Notes under the pieces: generated by a model
Told to the model about the DNA's origin: nothing
Database searches by the model: none
What the model saw: only the letters and a program-made list of their open reading frames with translations
Program-made: the position numbers and the translations under genes
Source of the DNA: Rhizobium sp. P40RR-XXII
Lineage (GTDB): Bacteria; Pseudomonadota; Alphaproteobacteria; Rhizobiales; Rhizobiaceae
Length of the DNA: 64,000 nucleotides
Reading direction: 5' to 3'
Assembly (NCBI RefSeq): GCF_012641405.1
Contig: NZ_JABAII010000025.1
Coordinates: 25,280 to 89,279, forward strand
Part shown: piece after piece, positions 26,243 through 34,743 of the stretch
Numbering within the stretch: position 1 is the stretch's first letter
Layout of the letters: each line of letters starts with the position of its first letter

Positions 26243-26314
26243 CCGAGACAAGCATGAAATGCGCTGCTATCAAAGAGGCCGATGAGCTTTTTCGGCTTCC
26301 TGCCGGTCCGGCCT

Positions 26315-27598
26315 TCAGACGTTTGCCAGGGCCTGCTCCAGGTCGGCAATGATGTCCTTCACATCTTCGATGCCGATGGACAGGCGCACGACATCCGGAC
26401 CGGCGCCGGCCGCGACCTTCTGCTCGTCTGTCAGCTGCTTATGCGTCGTCGAGGCGGGATGAATGACGAGCGAACGCGTGTCGCCGATATTGGCGAGATG
26501 CGAGAAGAGTTCCAGCCCCTCCACCAGCCCCTTGCCCGCTTCGTATCCGCCCTTCAGGCCGAAGGTGAAGACGGAGCCGGCTCCCTTTGGCGAATAGCGC
26601 TGCTGCAGGACATGGTTCGGATCATCCTCCACACCGGCATAATTGACCCAGGCTACCTTCTCTTGGCCCTTTAGCCAGCGCGCGACGGCAAGCGCATTAT
26701 CGGAGTGGCGCTGCATGCGCAGCGGCAACGTCTCGATCCCCGTGAGAATCAGAAAGGCGTTGAACGGCGAGATCGCCGGACCGAGATCGCGCAGACCGAG
26801 GACGCGGCAGGCGATCGCGAAAGCGAAATTGCCGAAGGTCGCATGCAGCACGATGCCGTTATATTCCGGCCGCGGCGAGGACAGCATGGGATAATTGCCC
26901 GAGGCGGACCAATCGAACGTACCGCCATCGACGATGATGCCGCCCATGGAATTGCCATGGCCGCCGAGGAATTTCGTCAGCGAATGCACGACGATATCGG
27001 CGCCATGCTCCAGCGGCCGGATGAGATAGGGGCTTGCCATGGTGTTGTCGACGATCAGCGGCAGGCCATGCTTGTGGGCAATGGCCGCGATCGCGGCAAT
27101 GTCGACGAAGGTGCCGCCCGGATTGGCAAGGCTTTCGATGAAGACGGCGCGGGTGCGCCCGTCGATCTGCGCCTCGAAGGTGGCGGGATCCGCGGGATCG
27201 GCCCAGCGAACGCGCCAGTCGAAATTCTTGAAGGATTGGCCGAACTGATTGACCGAACCGCCGTAAAGCCGCTTGGCGGCGACGAAATTGTCGCCCGGCT
27301 GCATGATGGCGTGGAAGACCAGCAACTGCGCCGCGTGACCCGAGGCAACCGCAAGGGCTGCCGTTCCGCCTTCGAGAGCCGCCACCCGCTCTTCGAGCAC
27401 CGCCTGCGTCGGGTTCATGATCCGGGTATAGATATTGCCGAATTGCTGCAATCCGAACAGAGCAGCCGCGTGATCCGCATCCTGAAAGACAAAGGATGTC
27501 GTCTGGTAGATCGGCGTCGCGCGGGCGCCGGTCGTCGGATCCGGCTGCGCGCCCGCATGGATTGCCAGCGTGTCAAAGCCAGGATTGTTCGTCGGCAT
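26315..27598 (-). CDS. metY: O-acetylhomoserine sulfhydrylase
   Basis: A PLP enzyme of methionine synthesis that joins O-acetylhomoserine with sulfide to give homocysteine. It has 427 residues, the length of the O-acetylhomoserine group rather than the shorter MetZ. Hallmarks are GFDTLAIHAGAQPDPTTGAR at the start, YTRIMNPTQAVLEERVAALEGG, and the PLP lysine in VHSLTKFLGGHGNS. The start ATG 27598 has GGGAGGG upstream; the frame to 27616 is not supported. It is a single gene. I looked for a SAM-II riboswitch in its leader and did not see the conserved core. Confidence 0.93.
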   Translation of the reverse strand: MPTNNPGFDTLAIHAGAQPDPTTGARATPIYQTTSFVFQDADHAAALFGLQQFGNIYTRIMNPTQAVLEERVAALEGGTAALAVASGHAAQLLVFHAIMQPGDNFVAAKRLYGGSVNQFGQSFKNFDWRVRWADPADPATFEAQIDGRTRAVFIESLANPGGTFVDIAAIAAIAHKHGLPLIVDNTMASPYLIRPLEHGADIVVHSLTKFLGGHGNSMGGIIVDGGTFDWSASGNYPMLSSPRPEYNGIVLHATFGNFAFAIACRVLGLRDLGPAISPFNAFLILTGIETLPLRMQRHSDNALAVARWLKGQEKVAWVNYAGVEDDPNHVLQQRYSPKGAGSVFTFGLKGGYEAGKGLVEGLELFSHLANIGDTRSLVIHPASTTHKQLTDEQKVAAGAGPDVVRLSIGIEDVKDIIADLEQALANV

Positions 27599-27764
27599 GA
27601 TCTTCCCTCCCACCAAAGCCTATTCTGATGGGACGATCATAGCGGCGGGGATATGAAAGTTAACCGCGAACTTTGCCGTGCTTTCCGGCTCGCGGAAAAA
27701 ACTTGCCATATTTCAGTGAGTTCGCGCGATAATCGGCCGAATGGCGGCAGCCGCCCTTGCCCGA

Positions 27765-28193
27765 TCAGGCGACCAGACGCGGGTATTCGATGGCCGGGCA
27801 ACGGTCCATCACGACCCTGAGGCCCGCCGCCTCGGCTCTTGCCGCCGCCGCGTCGTCGCGCACGCCGAGCTGTCCCCAGATGACCGGAGGCCGGGGGTCG
27901 ATCATGATGGCTTCCTCGACCACGGACCGGAGATATTCGGGCGCCCGGAAAACGTCGACCATATCGACGGGCTCCGGAATGTCGGCCAGATGCGCATAGA
28001 CCCATTGCCCGAGGATTTCCTTGCCTGCCTGCCCGGGATTGACCGGGATGACGCGATAGCCCCTGTTCAAAAGATAGGCCATCACGCCGTTGCTTGGGCG
28101 CGCAGGATTGGGCGAAGCGCCGACAAGCGCAATGGTCCTAACGGACAGAAGGATATCGGCAATGTAGGAATCGTCATAATTGTCGTGGTTCAT
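27765..28193 (-). CDS. CoA-binding domain protein (YccU type)
   Basis: A 142-residue Rossmann-fold protein of the CoA-binding family found as stand-alone YccU/YneT. The N-terminal nucleotide loop TIALVGASPNPARPSNGV and the later VDMVDVFRAPEYL and PPVIWGQLGVRDDAAAARAEAAGL are typical. Starting at ATG 28193 (MNHDNYDDSY) puts GGGAGG seven bases upstream. The physiological role of this family is unknown. It is divergent from a small exported protein gene. Confidence 0.88.
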   Translation of the reverse strand: MNHDNYDDSYIADILLSVRTIALVGASPNPARPSNGVMAYLLNRGYRVIPVNPGQAGKEILGQWVYAHLADIPEPVDMVDVFRAPEYLRSVVEEAIMIDPRPPVIWGQLGVRDDAAAARAEAAGLRVVMDRCPAIEYPRLVA

Positions 28194-28304
28194 CACGAAG
28201 CCTCCCACTTCGATCACACTTGCGTTTTCTCGCAAATATGGAAACCGCAGCGACCATATCCGCGTATATACTGTATTATAACAACTTTAGGGAGGATTGC
28301 TCCG

Positions 28305-28631
28305 ATGAAAAAAATCGTGCTGCTGGGCCTGGCAATTGCTTCCGTCGCCACCCCGGCTCTCGCCATTTCTCGATATAATTCCATGTCCATGACCTGCGCC
28401 GAAGCGCGAGCCGTCATCAACCGCGAGCGTGCGGTCATTATGCGCTATCCGGCCAGAAGGACACCCAACATGACGCTTTATGATCGTTATGTCTCAAACG
28501 CCGACTCATGCGATGTCGGCTACTATGCCTATCAGGATTACCTTCCTACCAAGGACCGAGCCTCCTGCCCTGTCTTTACATGCCGTCCGAGCACCGACCT
28601 CGATGACGACGAGTTGATTTTCCGACGTTGA
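28305..28631 (+). CDS. small exported cysteine-containing protein
   Basis: A 108-residue protein of unknown function. A short signal peptide (MKKIVLLGLAIASVATPALA) ends in a standard Ala-X-Ala site at residue 20. The mature part has four cysteines (MTCAEAR, DSCDVG, ASCPVFTCR), which may form disulfides, and an aromatic YDRYVSNADSCDVGYYAYQDY stretch. The ribosome site GGAGG stands nine bases before ATG 28305. It looks like a small conserved periplasmic protein of rhizobia, but I recognise no named family. Confidence 0.8.
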   Translation: MKKIVLLGLAIASVATPALAISRYNSMSMTCAEARAVINRERAVIMRYPARRTPNMTLYDRYVSNADSCDVGYYAYQDYLPTKDRASCPVFTCRPSTDLDDDELIFRR

Positions 28632-29467
28632 TCGCAGCCTCATGGCTGGTTATCGAAGACGATTGAGGCCGCTCGATACGACTACTGATTGTCCGAGGCA
28701 TGGCATGCTATCGACATCGCGGCCTTGCGCGTCCTGTCATGCGCTTCCATTTGAGGCCGTTTTCAAAGCGCTTGCATGGATTTCGCCTATACCACGAAGT
28801 TGCGTTCTCTGGAAATGCAATCTTTGTTCTCTATTTATTCGCATATAAATTAGAAATGACTTATGGATTGAGGTCTGAAATGAGAACCGATTGTGAACAT
28901 GAAAAATATGATATTTCATAAATTTTCCACAGAATAACTTGCACGATCGCGCGGAGATATACCCGGAAATTCGTCTTCTTTACGGCTCTATACTTGGGGC
29001 ACCGGAGAGTTTTTCCATACTTCGCCCTGCATTCAGGGCGATTTCAGATTGAAATATTTTTCCCTATTTGCAGAATTATCCACTATATTCGGCGATCTGA
29101 TCGACGGTATGTGAGGCTTTTGGCCGCGATTTTCTGCCGCACGGCTCCCTCAAGCTTTCCGCCAGCGGAGCGCGCTGTCGTTTTTAAGTAAGTGATGTCT
29201 AATGCTACTCCCGCGTTCACAGGACATGCGATATTTGTTCGCGCTTCATACCCCAATAAATTAGCTATTTATAATGCGCAAAAGCAGGATTTGGAACATA
29301 GAAAGAACCCATTCCAAATGCCGACTGCGCGTATTTCGCCAAATGAGGCAAGTCTCCATGACAGAGTATATTTCGTTGCTTTTTGATGTATTGCGGATCA
29401 TATGAAAGCCTGACTCCCACAAAATGCCAAGCATCCGGGCCTGATCCGCCATTTCTTGAGGTTTTCC
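28632..29467. other. 836-base AT-rich gene-free region
   Basis: This is the longest non-coding stretch in the window, and its base composition (long A/T tracts from 28800 to 29400) departs sharply from its surroundings. Short reading frames here have neither ribosome sites nor coding-like residue composition. I found no tRNA, repeat or terminator. It may hold a small RNA, a decayed gene or foreign DNA. Confidence 0.5.
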
Positions 29468-30304
29468 GTGTCTTTCGACGTTATCGCGCTCGTCCTTTTT
29501 GGCGCCTTGCTGCATGCGACGTGGAATGCGATCATCAAGGCCGGAACCGATAAATCGCTCGATGCGGCGCTGGTCTCGGCCGGAGGCGCGGTTGCGGCCC
29601 TGCCCTTGCTGCCGTTCCTTCCATTGCCGGCCGCTCCCGCTTGGCCGTTCATCGGCGCTTCCGCTATCCTCCAATTTGCCTATTTCCAGCTTGTCGCCGC
29701 CGCCTATCGCGCTGGGGACATCGGGCTCGTCTATCCGCTGATGCGCGGCGTGGCGCCGCTCATCATTGTCTCGACAAGCAGCTTCATCCTCAAGGAGACG
29801 CTCTCGGGCGGCGCGCTGATCGGTACGATGACGATCTGCGCCGGCATATTGACGCTGGCCTTCGAGGCACGAAAGGGTGGACGGAGGGCCATCATTCTTG
29901 CGCTTGCCAATGCCGTCGTCATCGCGACCTATACCTATGTCGACGGTATCGGCGCACGGATTTCAGGCAATTCGGTCTCATATACGCTGTGGATGGCGCT
30001 TCTGCCGCCGGTCCTTCTGTTTATCTGGGCGATCTCGCAACGCGGCATCGGGCCGGTCGCCGCCCATATCCGTTATAACTGGTGGCGCGGTCTTATCGGC
30101 GGCGGCGGCTCGATCGCCTCGTATGGACTGGCATTGTGGGCGATGACGAAGGCGCCGGTGGCAATGGTTGCCGCCCTGCGCGAGTCGTCGATCCTCTTTG
30201 CGCTGGTCATATCCGTCGTCGTCTTGAAGGAGCGATCCAGCGTCTGGCGCTATATTGCCGGCGCAATTATCGCCGCCGGAGTGCTGGTTTTGCGGCTGGG
30301 TTGA
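29468..30304 (+). CDS. EamA/DMT-family membrane transporter
   Basis: A 278-residue inner-membrane protein with two EamA repeats, about ten hydrophobic helices in all. Family marks are LLHATWNAIIKAG in helix 1, YRAGDIGLVYPLMRGVAPLI and, in the second half, YGLALWAMTKAPVAMVAALRESSILFALVISVVVLKE. I chose GTG 29468 because GAGG precedes it by six bases; TTG 29456 is the longer alternative. These proteins export metabolites or amino acids, and the substrate is unknown. It stands alone between the AT-rich region and rplM. Confidence 0.9.
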   Translation: MSFDVIALVLFGALLHATWNAIIKAGTDKSLDAALVSAGGAVAALPLLPFLPLPAAPAWPFIGASAILQFAYFQLVAAAYRAGDIGLVYPLMRGVAPLIIVSTSSFILKETLSGGALIGTMTICAGILTLAFEARKGGRRAIILALANAVVIATYTYVDGIGARISGNSVSYTLWMALLPPVLLFIWAISQRGIGPVAAHIRYNWWRGLIGGGGSIASYGLALWAMTKAPVAMVAALRESSILFALVISVVVLKERSSVWRYIAGAIIAAGVLVLRLG

Positions 30305-30389
30305 CGGCAAAATGTGTGGTTTTATTATACCACATAAGTAAACTATTGATTTTTATCGCTATTTTTTTAAGGCATCCAATTCTGCAATA

Positions 30390-30418
30390 TTGACCCTCGC
30401 GATTAATCACTCTATAAG
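30390..30418 (+). promoter_or_regulatory. sigma-70-type promoter of rplM-rpsI
   Basis: A -35 box TTGACC (30390-30395) and -10 box TATAAG (30413-30418) are separated by exactly 17 bases. The transcript would start near 30425, giving a leader of about 115 bases before rplM. Confidence 0.7.
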
Positions 30419-30430
30419 CCGCCACAGATC

Positions 30431-30457
30431 GCAGCCTCACCGGGCTGCTTTCTTTTT
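30431..30457 (+). promoter_or_regulatory. terminator-like hairpin in the rplM leader
   Basis: GCAGCC (30431-30436) and GGCTGC (30443-30448) form a stem with a six-base loop, followed at once by TTTCTTTTT. It begins within about ten bases of the predicted start of the rplM-rpsI transcript. It may act as an attenuator or ribosomal-protein leader structure, or alternatively end read-through from the transporter gene. Confidence 0.4.
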
Positions 30458-30541
30458 GGCACGCATCCATGCGCGTCAAACCAAGCAACAAGAAACGCCC
30501 ATACGCCTTCGGGCCAAGGGTTCCAAAAGAGAGTATGCAAC

Positions 30542-31006
30542 ATGGCAACCTTCTCCCAGAAGCCTGCAGAGGTGGAGAAGAAGTGGGTTCTCATCGACGC
30601 CGAAGGGCTGGTCGTTGGCCGTCTCGCTTCTATCATCGCAATGCGTCTGCGCGGCAAGCATAAGGCTACCTTCACGCCGCACGTCGACGACGGCGACAAC
30701 GTCATCGTCATCAATGCCGATAAGGTCGTCTTCACCGGCAAGAAGTATGAAGACAAAGTTTACTACTGGCACACCGGTTACGCCGGCGGCATCAAGGAGC
30801 GCACGGCTCGCCAGATCATCGAAGGCCGCTTCCCGGAGCGCGTCGTTGAAAAGGCCGTCGAGCGCATGGTTCCCCGCGGCCCGCTCGGCCGTCGCCAGAT
30901 GAAGAACCTGCGTGTCTACGCCGGCTCGAACCATCCCCACGAAGCCCAGCAGCCCGCCGTCCTCGACGTCGCCAAGCTGAACAAGAAGAACGTAAGGAGC
31001 GCCTGA
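30542..31006 (+). CDS. rplM: 50S ribosomal protein L13
   Basis: A 154-residue early-assembly protein of the large ribosomal subunit. Family segments are clear: KKWVLIDAEGLVVGRLAS near residue 13, VIVINADKVVFTGKKYEDKVYYWHTGY, and AVERMVPRGPLGRRQMKNLRVYAGSNHPHEAQQP. It begins the two-gene operon rplM-rpsI; rpsI starts two bases after its stop. This order is universal in bacteria. The mapped-looking promoter and leader hairpin lie 90-150 bases upstream. Confidence 0.99.
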   Translation: MATFSQKPAEVEKKWVLIDAEGLVVGRLASIIAMRLRGKHKATFTPHVDDGDNVIVINADKVVFTGKKYEDKVYYWHTGYAGGIKERTARQIIEGRFPERVVEKAVERMVPRGPLGRRQMKNLRVYAGSNHPHEAQQPAVLDVAKLNKKNVRSA

Positions 31007-31008
31007 TA

Positions 31009-31476
31009 ATGGCTGACCTCTCCTCCCTGAAGGATCTCGGCACGTCTGAAGCAGTTGCTGCTCCGGTTCACGTCCGCAAGGTCGACTCGTTCGGCCGCTC
31101 CTACGCGACCGGCAAGCGCAAGGACGCCGTCGCCCGCGTATGGCTCAAGGCCGGCTCCGGCAAGATCATCGTCAACGGCAAGGACTACACGGCTTACTTC
31201 GCCCGTCCGGTTCTGCAGATGATCCTGCGTCAGCCGATCGTCGCTGCTGCCCGTGACGGCCAGTTCGACATCATCGCAACCGTTGCCGGCGGCGGCCTTT
31301 CCGGCCAGGCCGGTGCCGTTCGCCACGGCCTGTCCAAGGCGCTGACCTACTTCGAACCGGGCCTGCGCTCGATCCTGAAGAAGGGCGGCTTCCTGACGCG
31401 TGACAGCCGCGTCGTCGAACGTAAGAAGTACGGCCGCGCAAAGGCACGTCGTTCGTTCCAGTTCTCCAAGCGTTAA
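31009..31476 (+). CDS. rpsI: 30S ribosomal protein S9
   Basis: A 155-residue small-subunit protein whose C-terminal tail reaches the P-site tRNA. Conserved pieces are SYATGKRKDAVARVWLKAGSGKI, VAGGGLSGQAGAVRHGLSKAL and the terminal KYGRAKARRSFQFSKR. The alphaproteobacterial N-terminal extension of about 25 residues is present. It is coupled to rplM by a two-base spacer and followed by a strong terminator. Confidence 0.99.
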   Translation: MADLSSLKDLGTSEAVAAPVHVRKVDSFGRSYATGKRKDAVARVWLKAGSGKIIVNGKDYTAYFARPVLQMILRQPIVAAARDGQFDIIATVAGGGLSGQAGAVRHGLSKALTYFEPGLRSILKKGGFLTRDSRVVERKKYGRAKARRSFQFSKR

Positions 31477-31501
31477 TCGCTTATCCGAGATCGGACATTG
31501 G

Positions 31502-31530
31502 AAAGGCCGGGGTTTCCCGGCCTTTTTCTT
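31502..31530 (+). terminator. rho-independent terminator of rplM-rpsI
   Basis: A 10-bp perfect stem (AAAGGCCGGG, 31502-31511, with CCCGGCCTTT, 31516-31525) with a four-base loop is followed by TTCTTTT. It lies 26 bases after the rpsI stop. Confidence 0.92.
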
Positions 31531-31616
31531 TTGCAATTTTGGAAAAAGATGCAGTTCCGCCAAGGCAAGAGGCATGTTTTGTGGCAAAGTCCGACCACAA
31601 GCATCGGGGGAATTCC

Positions 31617-31880
31617 ATGCATAGATTCATCTTTTCGCTTCTGCTCTTGATCGTCAGCGTCTCGCCGGTTCTATGCGACGATGCCAAACCGGCCGAGCCA
31701 GCCGAAAGGGCGGCGGATATGCAGAGCATGAAGGATTTTCTTCAGGCGAACCCGAATTGCCGAGAGTTCAATGACAGCTGCTCTTATTGTGTCGTGACGG
31801 ACGGGCGAGCCGATTGCTCGACACCGCAGATCGCCTGCGTGAAAAAGGCATATCAATGCACCGCCACATCGGGCAAATAA
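31617..31880 (+). CDS. small exported Cys-rich protein
   Basis: An 87-residue protein of unknown function. The N-terminus (MHRFIFSLLLLIVSVSPVLC) is a signal sequence, possibly a lipoprotein one as Cys-20 follows PVL. The mature part carries six further cysteines in a short span (NCREF, SCSYC, ADCST, IACVKK, QCTAT), indicating disulfides. The start ATG 31617 has GGGGGAA upstream; the longer frame from 31539 runs through the rpsI terminator region and is unlikely. No family is recognised. Confidence 0.75.
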   Translation: MHRFIFSLLLLIVSVSPVLCDDAKPAEPAERAADMQSMKDFLQANPNCREFNDSCSYCVVTDGRADCSTPQIACVKKAYQCTATSGK

Positions 31881-31943
31881 GCATCAACGCACTTGTCTGC
31901 GATTCATAGAATCGGAGTTCCGTTCGCTCCCCTGAGGCACGCC

Positions 31944-32321
31944 ATGAACACGCACAGAGCATCTCCTTTTGCGGTCACTCCCGAGCCGCCCTACTACATC
32001 GTTTCCTTCGCTTCGATCCGAACGGAGGGAGACAATGGTTACGGCGCCATGGGCGAGCGCATGGAAGCGTTGGCGCTGGCGCAAGACGGCTGTCTCGGGC
32101 TTGAGAGCGCAAGAGGCGCCGATGGCTTCGGCATCACCAACTCCTTCTGGCGGGACGAGGAGAGCATCCTTGCCTGGAAGAACGTCGTCGCGCATCTGGC
32201 CGCCCAAAAACTCGGGCGCGAACGTTGGTACGAACAATATAAGGTTCGCATAGCACGGGTAGAACGAGACTATGACTTTCAGGCAAGCAAAGGAGATACT
32301 CTTGCCGAGCACGTCGATTGA
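31944..32321 (+). CDS. antibiotic biosynthesis monooxygenase-fold protein
   Basis: A 125-residue protein with the dimeric alpha/beta ABM fold. The visible signs are the first strand YYIVSFASIRTEGDNG, the central LGLESARGADGFGITNSFWRDEESILAWKN (the ABM pattern of a Trp-containing strand and helix), and HLAAQKLGRERWYEQYKVRIARVE. Relatives are small oxygenases or heme-degrading proteins. The active residues are not diagnostic, so I do not assign a reaction. The start ATG 31944 has GAGG six bases upstream. Its 3' end overlaps the agmatinase gene by 20 bases. Confidence 0.82.
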   Translation: MNTHRASPFAVTPEPPYYIVSFASIRTEGDNGYGAMGERMEALALAQDGCLGLESARGADGFGITNSFWRDEESILAWKNVVAHLAAQKLGRERWYEQYKVRIARVERDYDFQASKGDTLAEHVD

Positions 32322-33255
32322 TCATGCCTTTACGGCGACCAGCCTGACTTCGGCCGCCAGCGACCCGACCTTCGCAGGCGCCCTCTCCTTCATGCGCCGC
32401 CGTTTCACCAAATCGCTTGATGGTGTCGACACGGTGGTGTGGGGCATTCCCTTCGACGCCGCGACCTCCAACCGGCCGGGAACGCGTTTCGGTCCGCAGG
32501 CGATGCGTCGCGCCTCAGCTATCTTCGACAACGACCCGCAATATCCCTTCAACCGCGATCTCTTCGCAGAGATGGCCGTCGTCGACTATGGCGACTGCCT
32601 GCTCGACTATGGCAATCATCAGGACACGCCGGCGGCGATCGAGCGGCAAGCAAGGACCATCCTCGACAGCGGCGCCTTCTTGCTGACCCTCGGTGGCGAT
32701 CACTTCATCACCTGGCCGCTGTTGAAGGCGCATGTCGCCAAGCATGGCCCGCTGGCGTTGGTGCAATTCGACGCCCATCAGGACACCTGGTTCGACGATG
32801 GCGGACGCATCGACCACGGCTCCTTCGTTGCCCGCGCAGTGCGCGACGGACTGATCGATCCGGACTGCTCCCTCCAGATCGGTATCCGCACGCATGCGCC
32901 CGACGATTTCGGCATCCAGATTCTCCATGGCCATCAGGTCGAGGAGATGAGCGCTGGCGATATCGCTTCGATGATCATCTCCCATACCAAGGGTGCGCCG
33001 ACCTACCTGACCTTCGACATCGATTGCCTCGACCCCGCCTTTGCGCCGGGCACGGGAACCCCGGTCGCCGGCGGCCCCTCCAGCGCCAAGATCCTGTCGG
33101 TGCTGCAGAGACTGCATCAGCTCGACATCCGGGGCGCCGACGTCGTCGAGGTCTCCCCCGCCTATGATCACGCCGACATCACCGCCATTGCGGGGGCGAC
33201 CGTGGCGATGTATATGCTCGGTCTCCACGCCGAACGACGTGCGAGCGGTCGCTGA
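32302..33255 (+). CDS. speB: agmatinase (ureohydrolase family)
   Basis: A manganese ureohydrolase of 317 residues, predicted to split agmatine into putrescine and urea. Metal ligands are visible in GGDHFITWP, QFDAHQDTW and FDIDCLDPAFAPGTGTP. I chose TTG 32302 (LPSTSIDHAFT) because AGGAGA stands five bases upstream; ATG 32272 would add ten residues and has no clear ribosome site. The start lies within the end of the previous gene, implying coupling. Other ureohydrolase substrates (arginine, guanidino acids) cannot be excluded. argC follows on the same strand. Confidence 0.88.
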   Translation: MPSTSIDHAFTATSLTSAASDPTFAGALSFMRRRFTKSLDGVDTVVWGIPFDAATSNRPGTRFGPQAMRRASAIFDNDPQYPFNRDLFAEMAVVDYGDCLLDYGNHQDTPAAIERQARTILDSGAFLLTLGGDHFITWPLLKAHVAKHGPLALVQFDAHQDTWFDDGGRIDHGSFVARAVRDGLIDPDCSLQIGIRTHAPDDFGIQILHGHQVEEMSAGDIASMIISHTKGAPTYLTFDIDCLDPAFAPGTGTPVAGGPSSAKILSVLQRLHQLDIRGADVVEVSPAYDHADITAIAGATVAMYMLGLHAERRASGR

Positions 33256-33392
33256 CGCTCGATTTCGGGACATCCACGACGGTTTTCGAAGGCCGTCCTG
33301 CAGCCTCCGAAGCGACCGTTATGAAATTGAATCAACTGCATGGCAAACTGAGTCCGGAAACACTCTCAACCTATTGAAAGAGCAGGAATAAG

Positions 33393-34325
33393 ATGGCACC
33401 GAAAATCTTCATCGATGGCGAACACGGAACCACGGGCTTGCAGATCCGCACGCGCATGGCCGACCGCCGCGATGTCGAGCTGCTGTCCATTCCGGAAGCA
33501 GAGCGGCGCAATGCCGCCATGCGCGAGGACATGCTGAACAGCGCCGACATCGCCATTCTCTGCCTGCCCGACGATGCGTCGAAGGAAGCCGTGAAGATGG
33601 TGGCGGCCAACAACAATGTCCGCGTCATCGATACCTCGACGGCTTTCCGTATCCATCCCGACTGGGCCTATGGCTTCGCCGAGATGGACAAGGATCAAGG
33701 CGGCAAGATCAAGGCGGCACGCTTCGTCGCCAATCCCGGCTGCTATCCGACGGGCGCGATCGGCCTTATCCGGCCGCTACGCGCCGCGGGCATCATTCCG
33801 GCGGGCTATCCCGTGACCGTCAATGCCGTTTCCGGCTACACCGGCGGCGGCAAGCAGATGATTGCGCAGATGGAAAACCCGGACCATCCGGATGCGATCA
33901 CCGCACCGCATTTCCTCTACGGCCTGCCGCTCACCCACAAGCATGTGCCCGAGATGACGACGCATGGTCTGCTCGACCGCGCGCCGATCTTTTCGCCCTC
34001 CGTCGGACGCTTCCCGCAGGGCATGATCGTCCAGGTACCGCTGTATCTCGGCGATCTGGCAGAAGGCGCAACGCTGGAAAGCATCCACGCCGCGCTGTCG
34101 GCCCATTATGCCGGCCAGGATATCGTCCAGGTTATCTCGCTTGAGGAGAGCCGCGCCCTGCCCCGCGTCAATGCCGTCGAGCTTGCCGGCCAGGATACGA
34201 TGAAGCTCTTCGTCTTCGGTACGCCGGGTGGCGCACAGGTCAATCTGGTGGCACTGCTCGACAATCTCGGCAAGGGCGCATCGGGCGCCGCCGTGCAGAA
34301 CATGGATCTGATGCTCGGCGCCTAA
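33393..34325 (+). CDS. argC: N-acetyl-gamma-glutamyl-phosphate reductase
   Basis: The third enzyme of arginine synthesis, reducing N-acetylglutamyl phosphate to the semialdehyde with NADPH. The 310-residue length and the start KIFIDGEHGTTGLQIRTRM place it in the short type-2 ArgC group common in alphaproteobacteria. The catalytic Cys is in ANPGCYPTGAI, and the catalytic His region is LTHKHVPEM. A purine-rich AGGAATAAG precedes ATG 33393. It is followed by a strong terminator. Confidence 0.96.
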   Translation: MAPKIFIDGEHGTTGLQIRTRMADRRDVELLSIPEAERRNAAMREDMLNSADIAILCLPDDASKEAVKMVAANNNVRVIDTSTAFRIHPDWAYGFAEMDKDQGGKIKAARFVANPGCYPTGAIGLIRPLRAAGIIPAGYPVTVNAVSGYTGGGKQMIAQMENPDHPDAITAPHFLYGLPLTHKHVPEMTTHGLLDRAPIFSPSVGRFPQGMIVQVPLYLGDLAEGATLESIHAALSAHYAGQDIVQVISLEESRALPRVNAVELAGQDTMKLFVFGTPGGAQVNLVALLDNLGKGASGAAVQNMDLMLGA

Positions 34326-34353
34326 ATCGCGCGAGGAAAATCGAAGTTCCAAT

Positions 34354-34399
34354 GCCCGGTCCGATCGTCCTCAAAGGATTGATCGGGCCGGGCTTTTAT
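34354..34399 (+). terminator. rho-independent terminator of argC
   Basis: A 13-bp stem (arms 34354-34366 and 34381-34393, with one G-T pair) and 14-base loop are followed by TTTTATTAT. It begins 29 bases after the argC stop. Confidence 0.9.
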
Positions 34400-34743
34400 T
34401 ATGTCAGTGCCATTTCGCGCCCGCGAATCCGCCCGGCCTTATTTCCGCCTTCTCGCTAAATTAGCTGGCACTGCACGGAAATGTGATCGGCCATGAGGCT
34501 CCGCGACCAATTGTCGGACGGATTTGCTCTTTAACGGCTTCACTGACCGGATGAGTGGGGCGTTCAAAACTATCCCTTTTTCAATGAATATCCGAGAATG
34601 AACCATCGTAAAGGAATTGGTTACCATAATTCGGCATGCTTCCAGACAGTCGGCAAGTCGGCGGCCAGACGCGGCTTTCGCGTTGGGGCGCGTGTGCGTT
34701 TTTGAGCCGGCGTAGTGTCTGTGTAGTTTGGATAGCGAGTATC
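34400..34743. other. gene-free region before the Tlde1-like gene
   Basis: There are about 340 bases without a supported gene. An open frame runs from 34636 into the next gene, but it has no ribosome site and its first 36 residues do not look like a protein N-terminus. No repeat or structured RNA was seen. Confidence 0.45.

Noticed and set aside
27599..27764. SAM-II riboswitch before the O-acetylhomoserine sulfhydrylase gene
   Set aside because: Such elements are common before methionine genes in alphaproteobacteria, but the conserved core and pseudoknot sequence are not visible in this leader.
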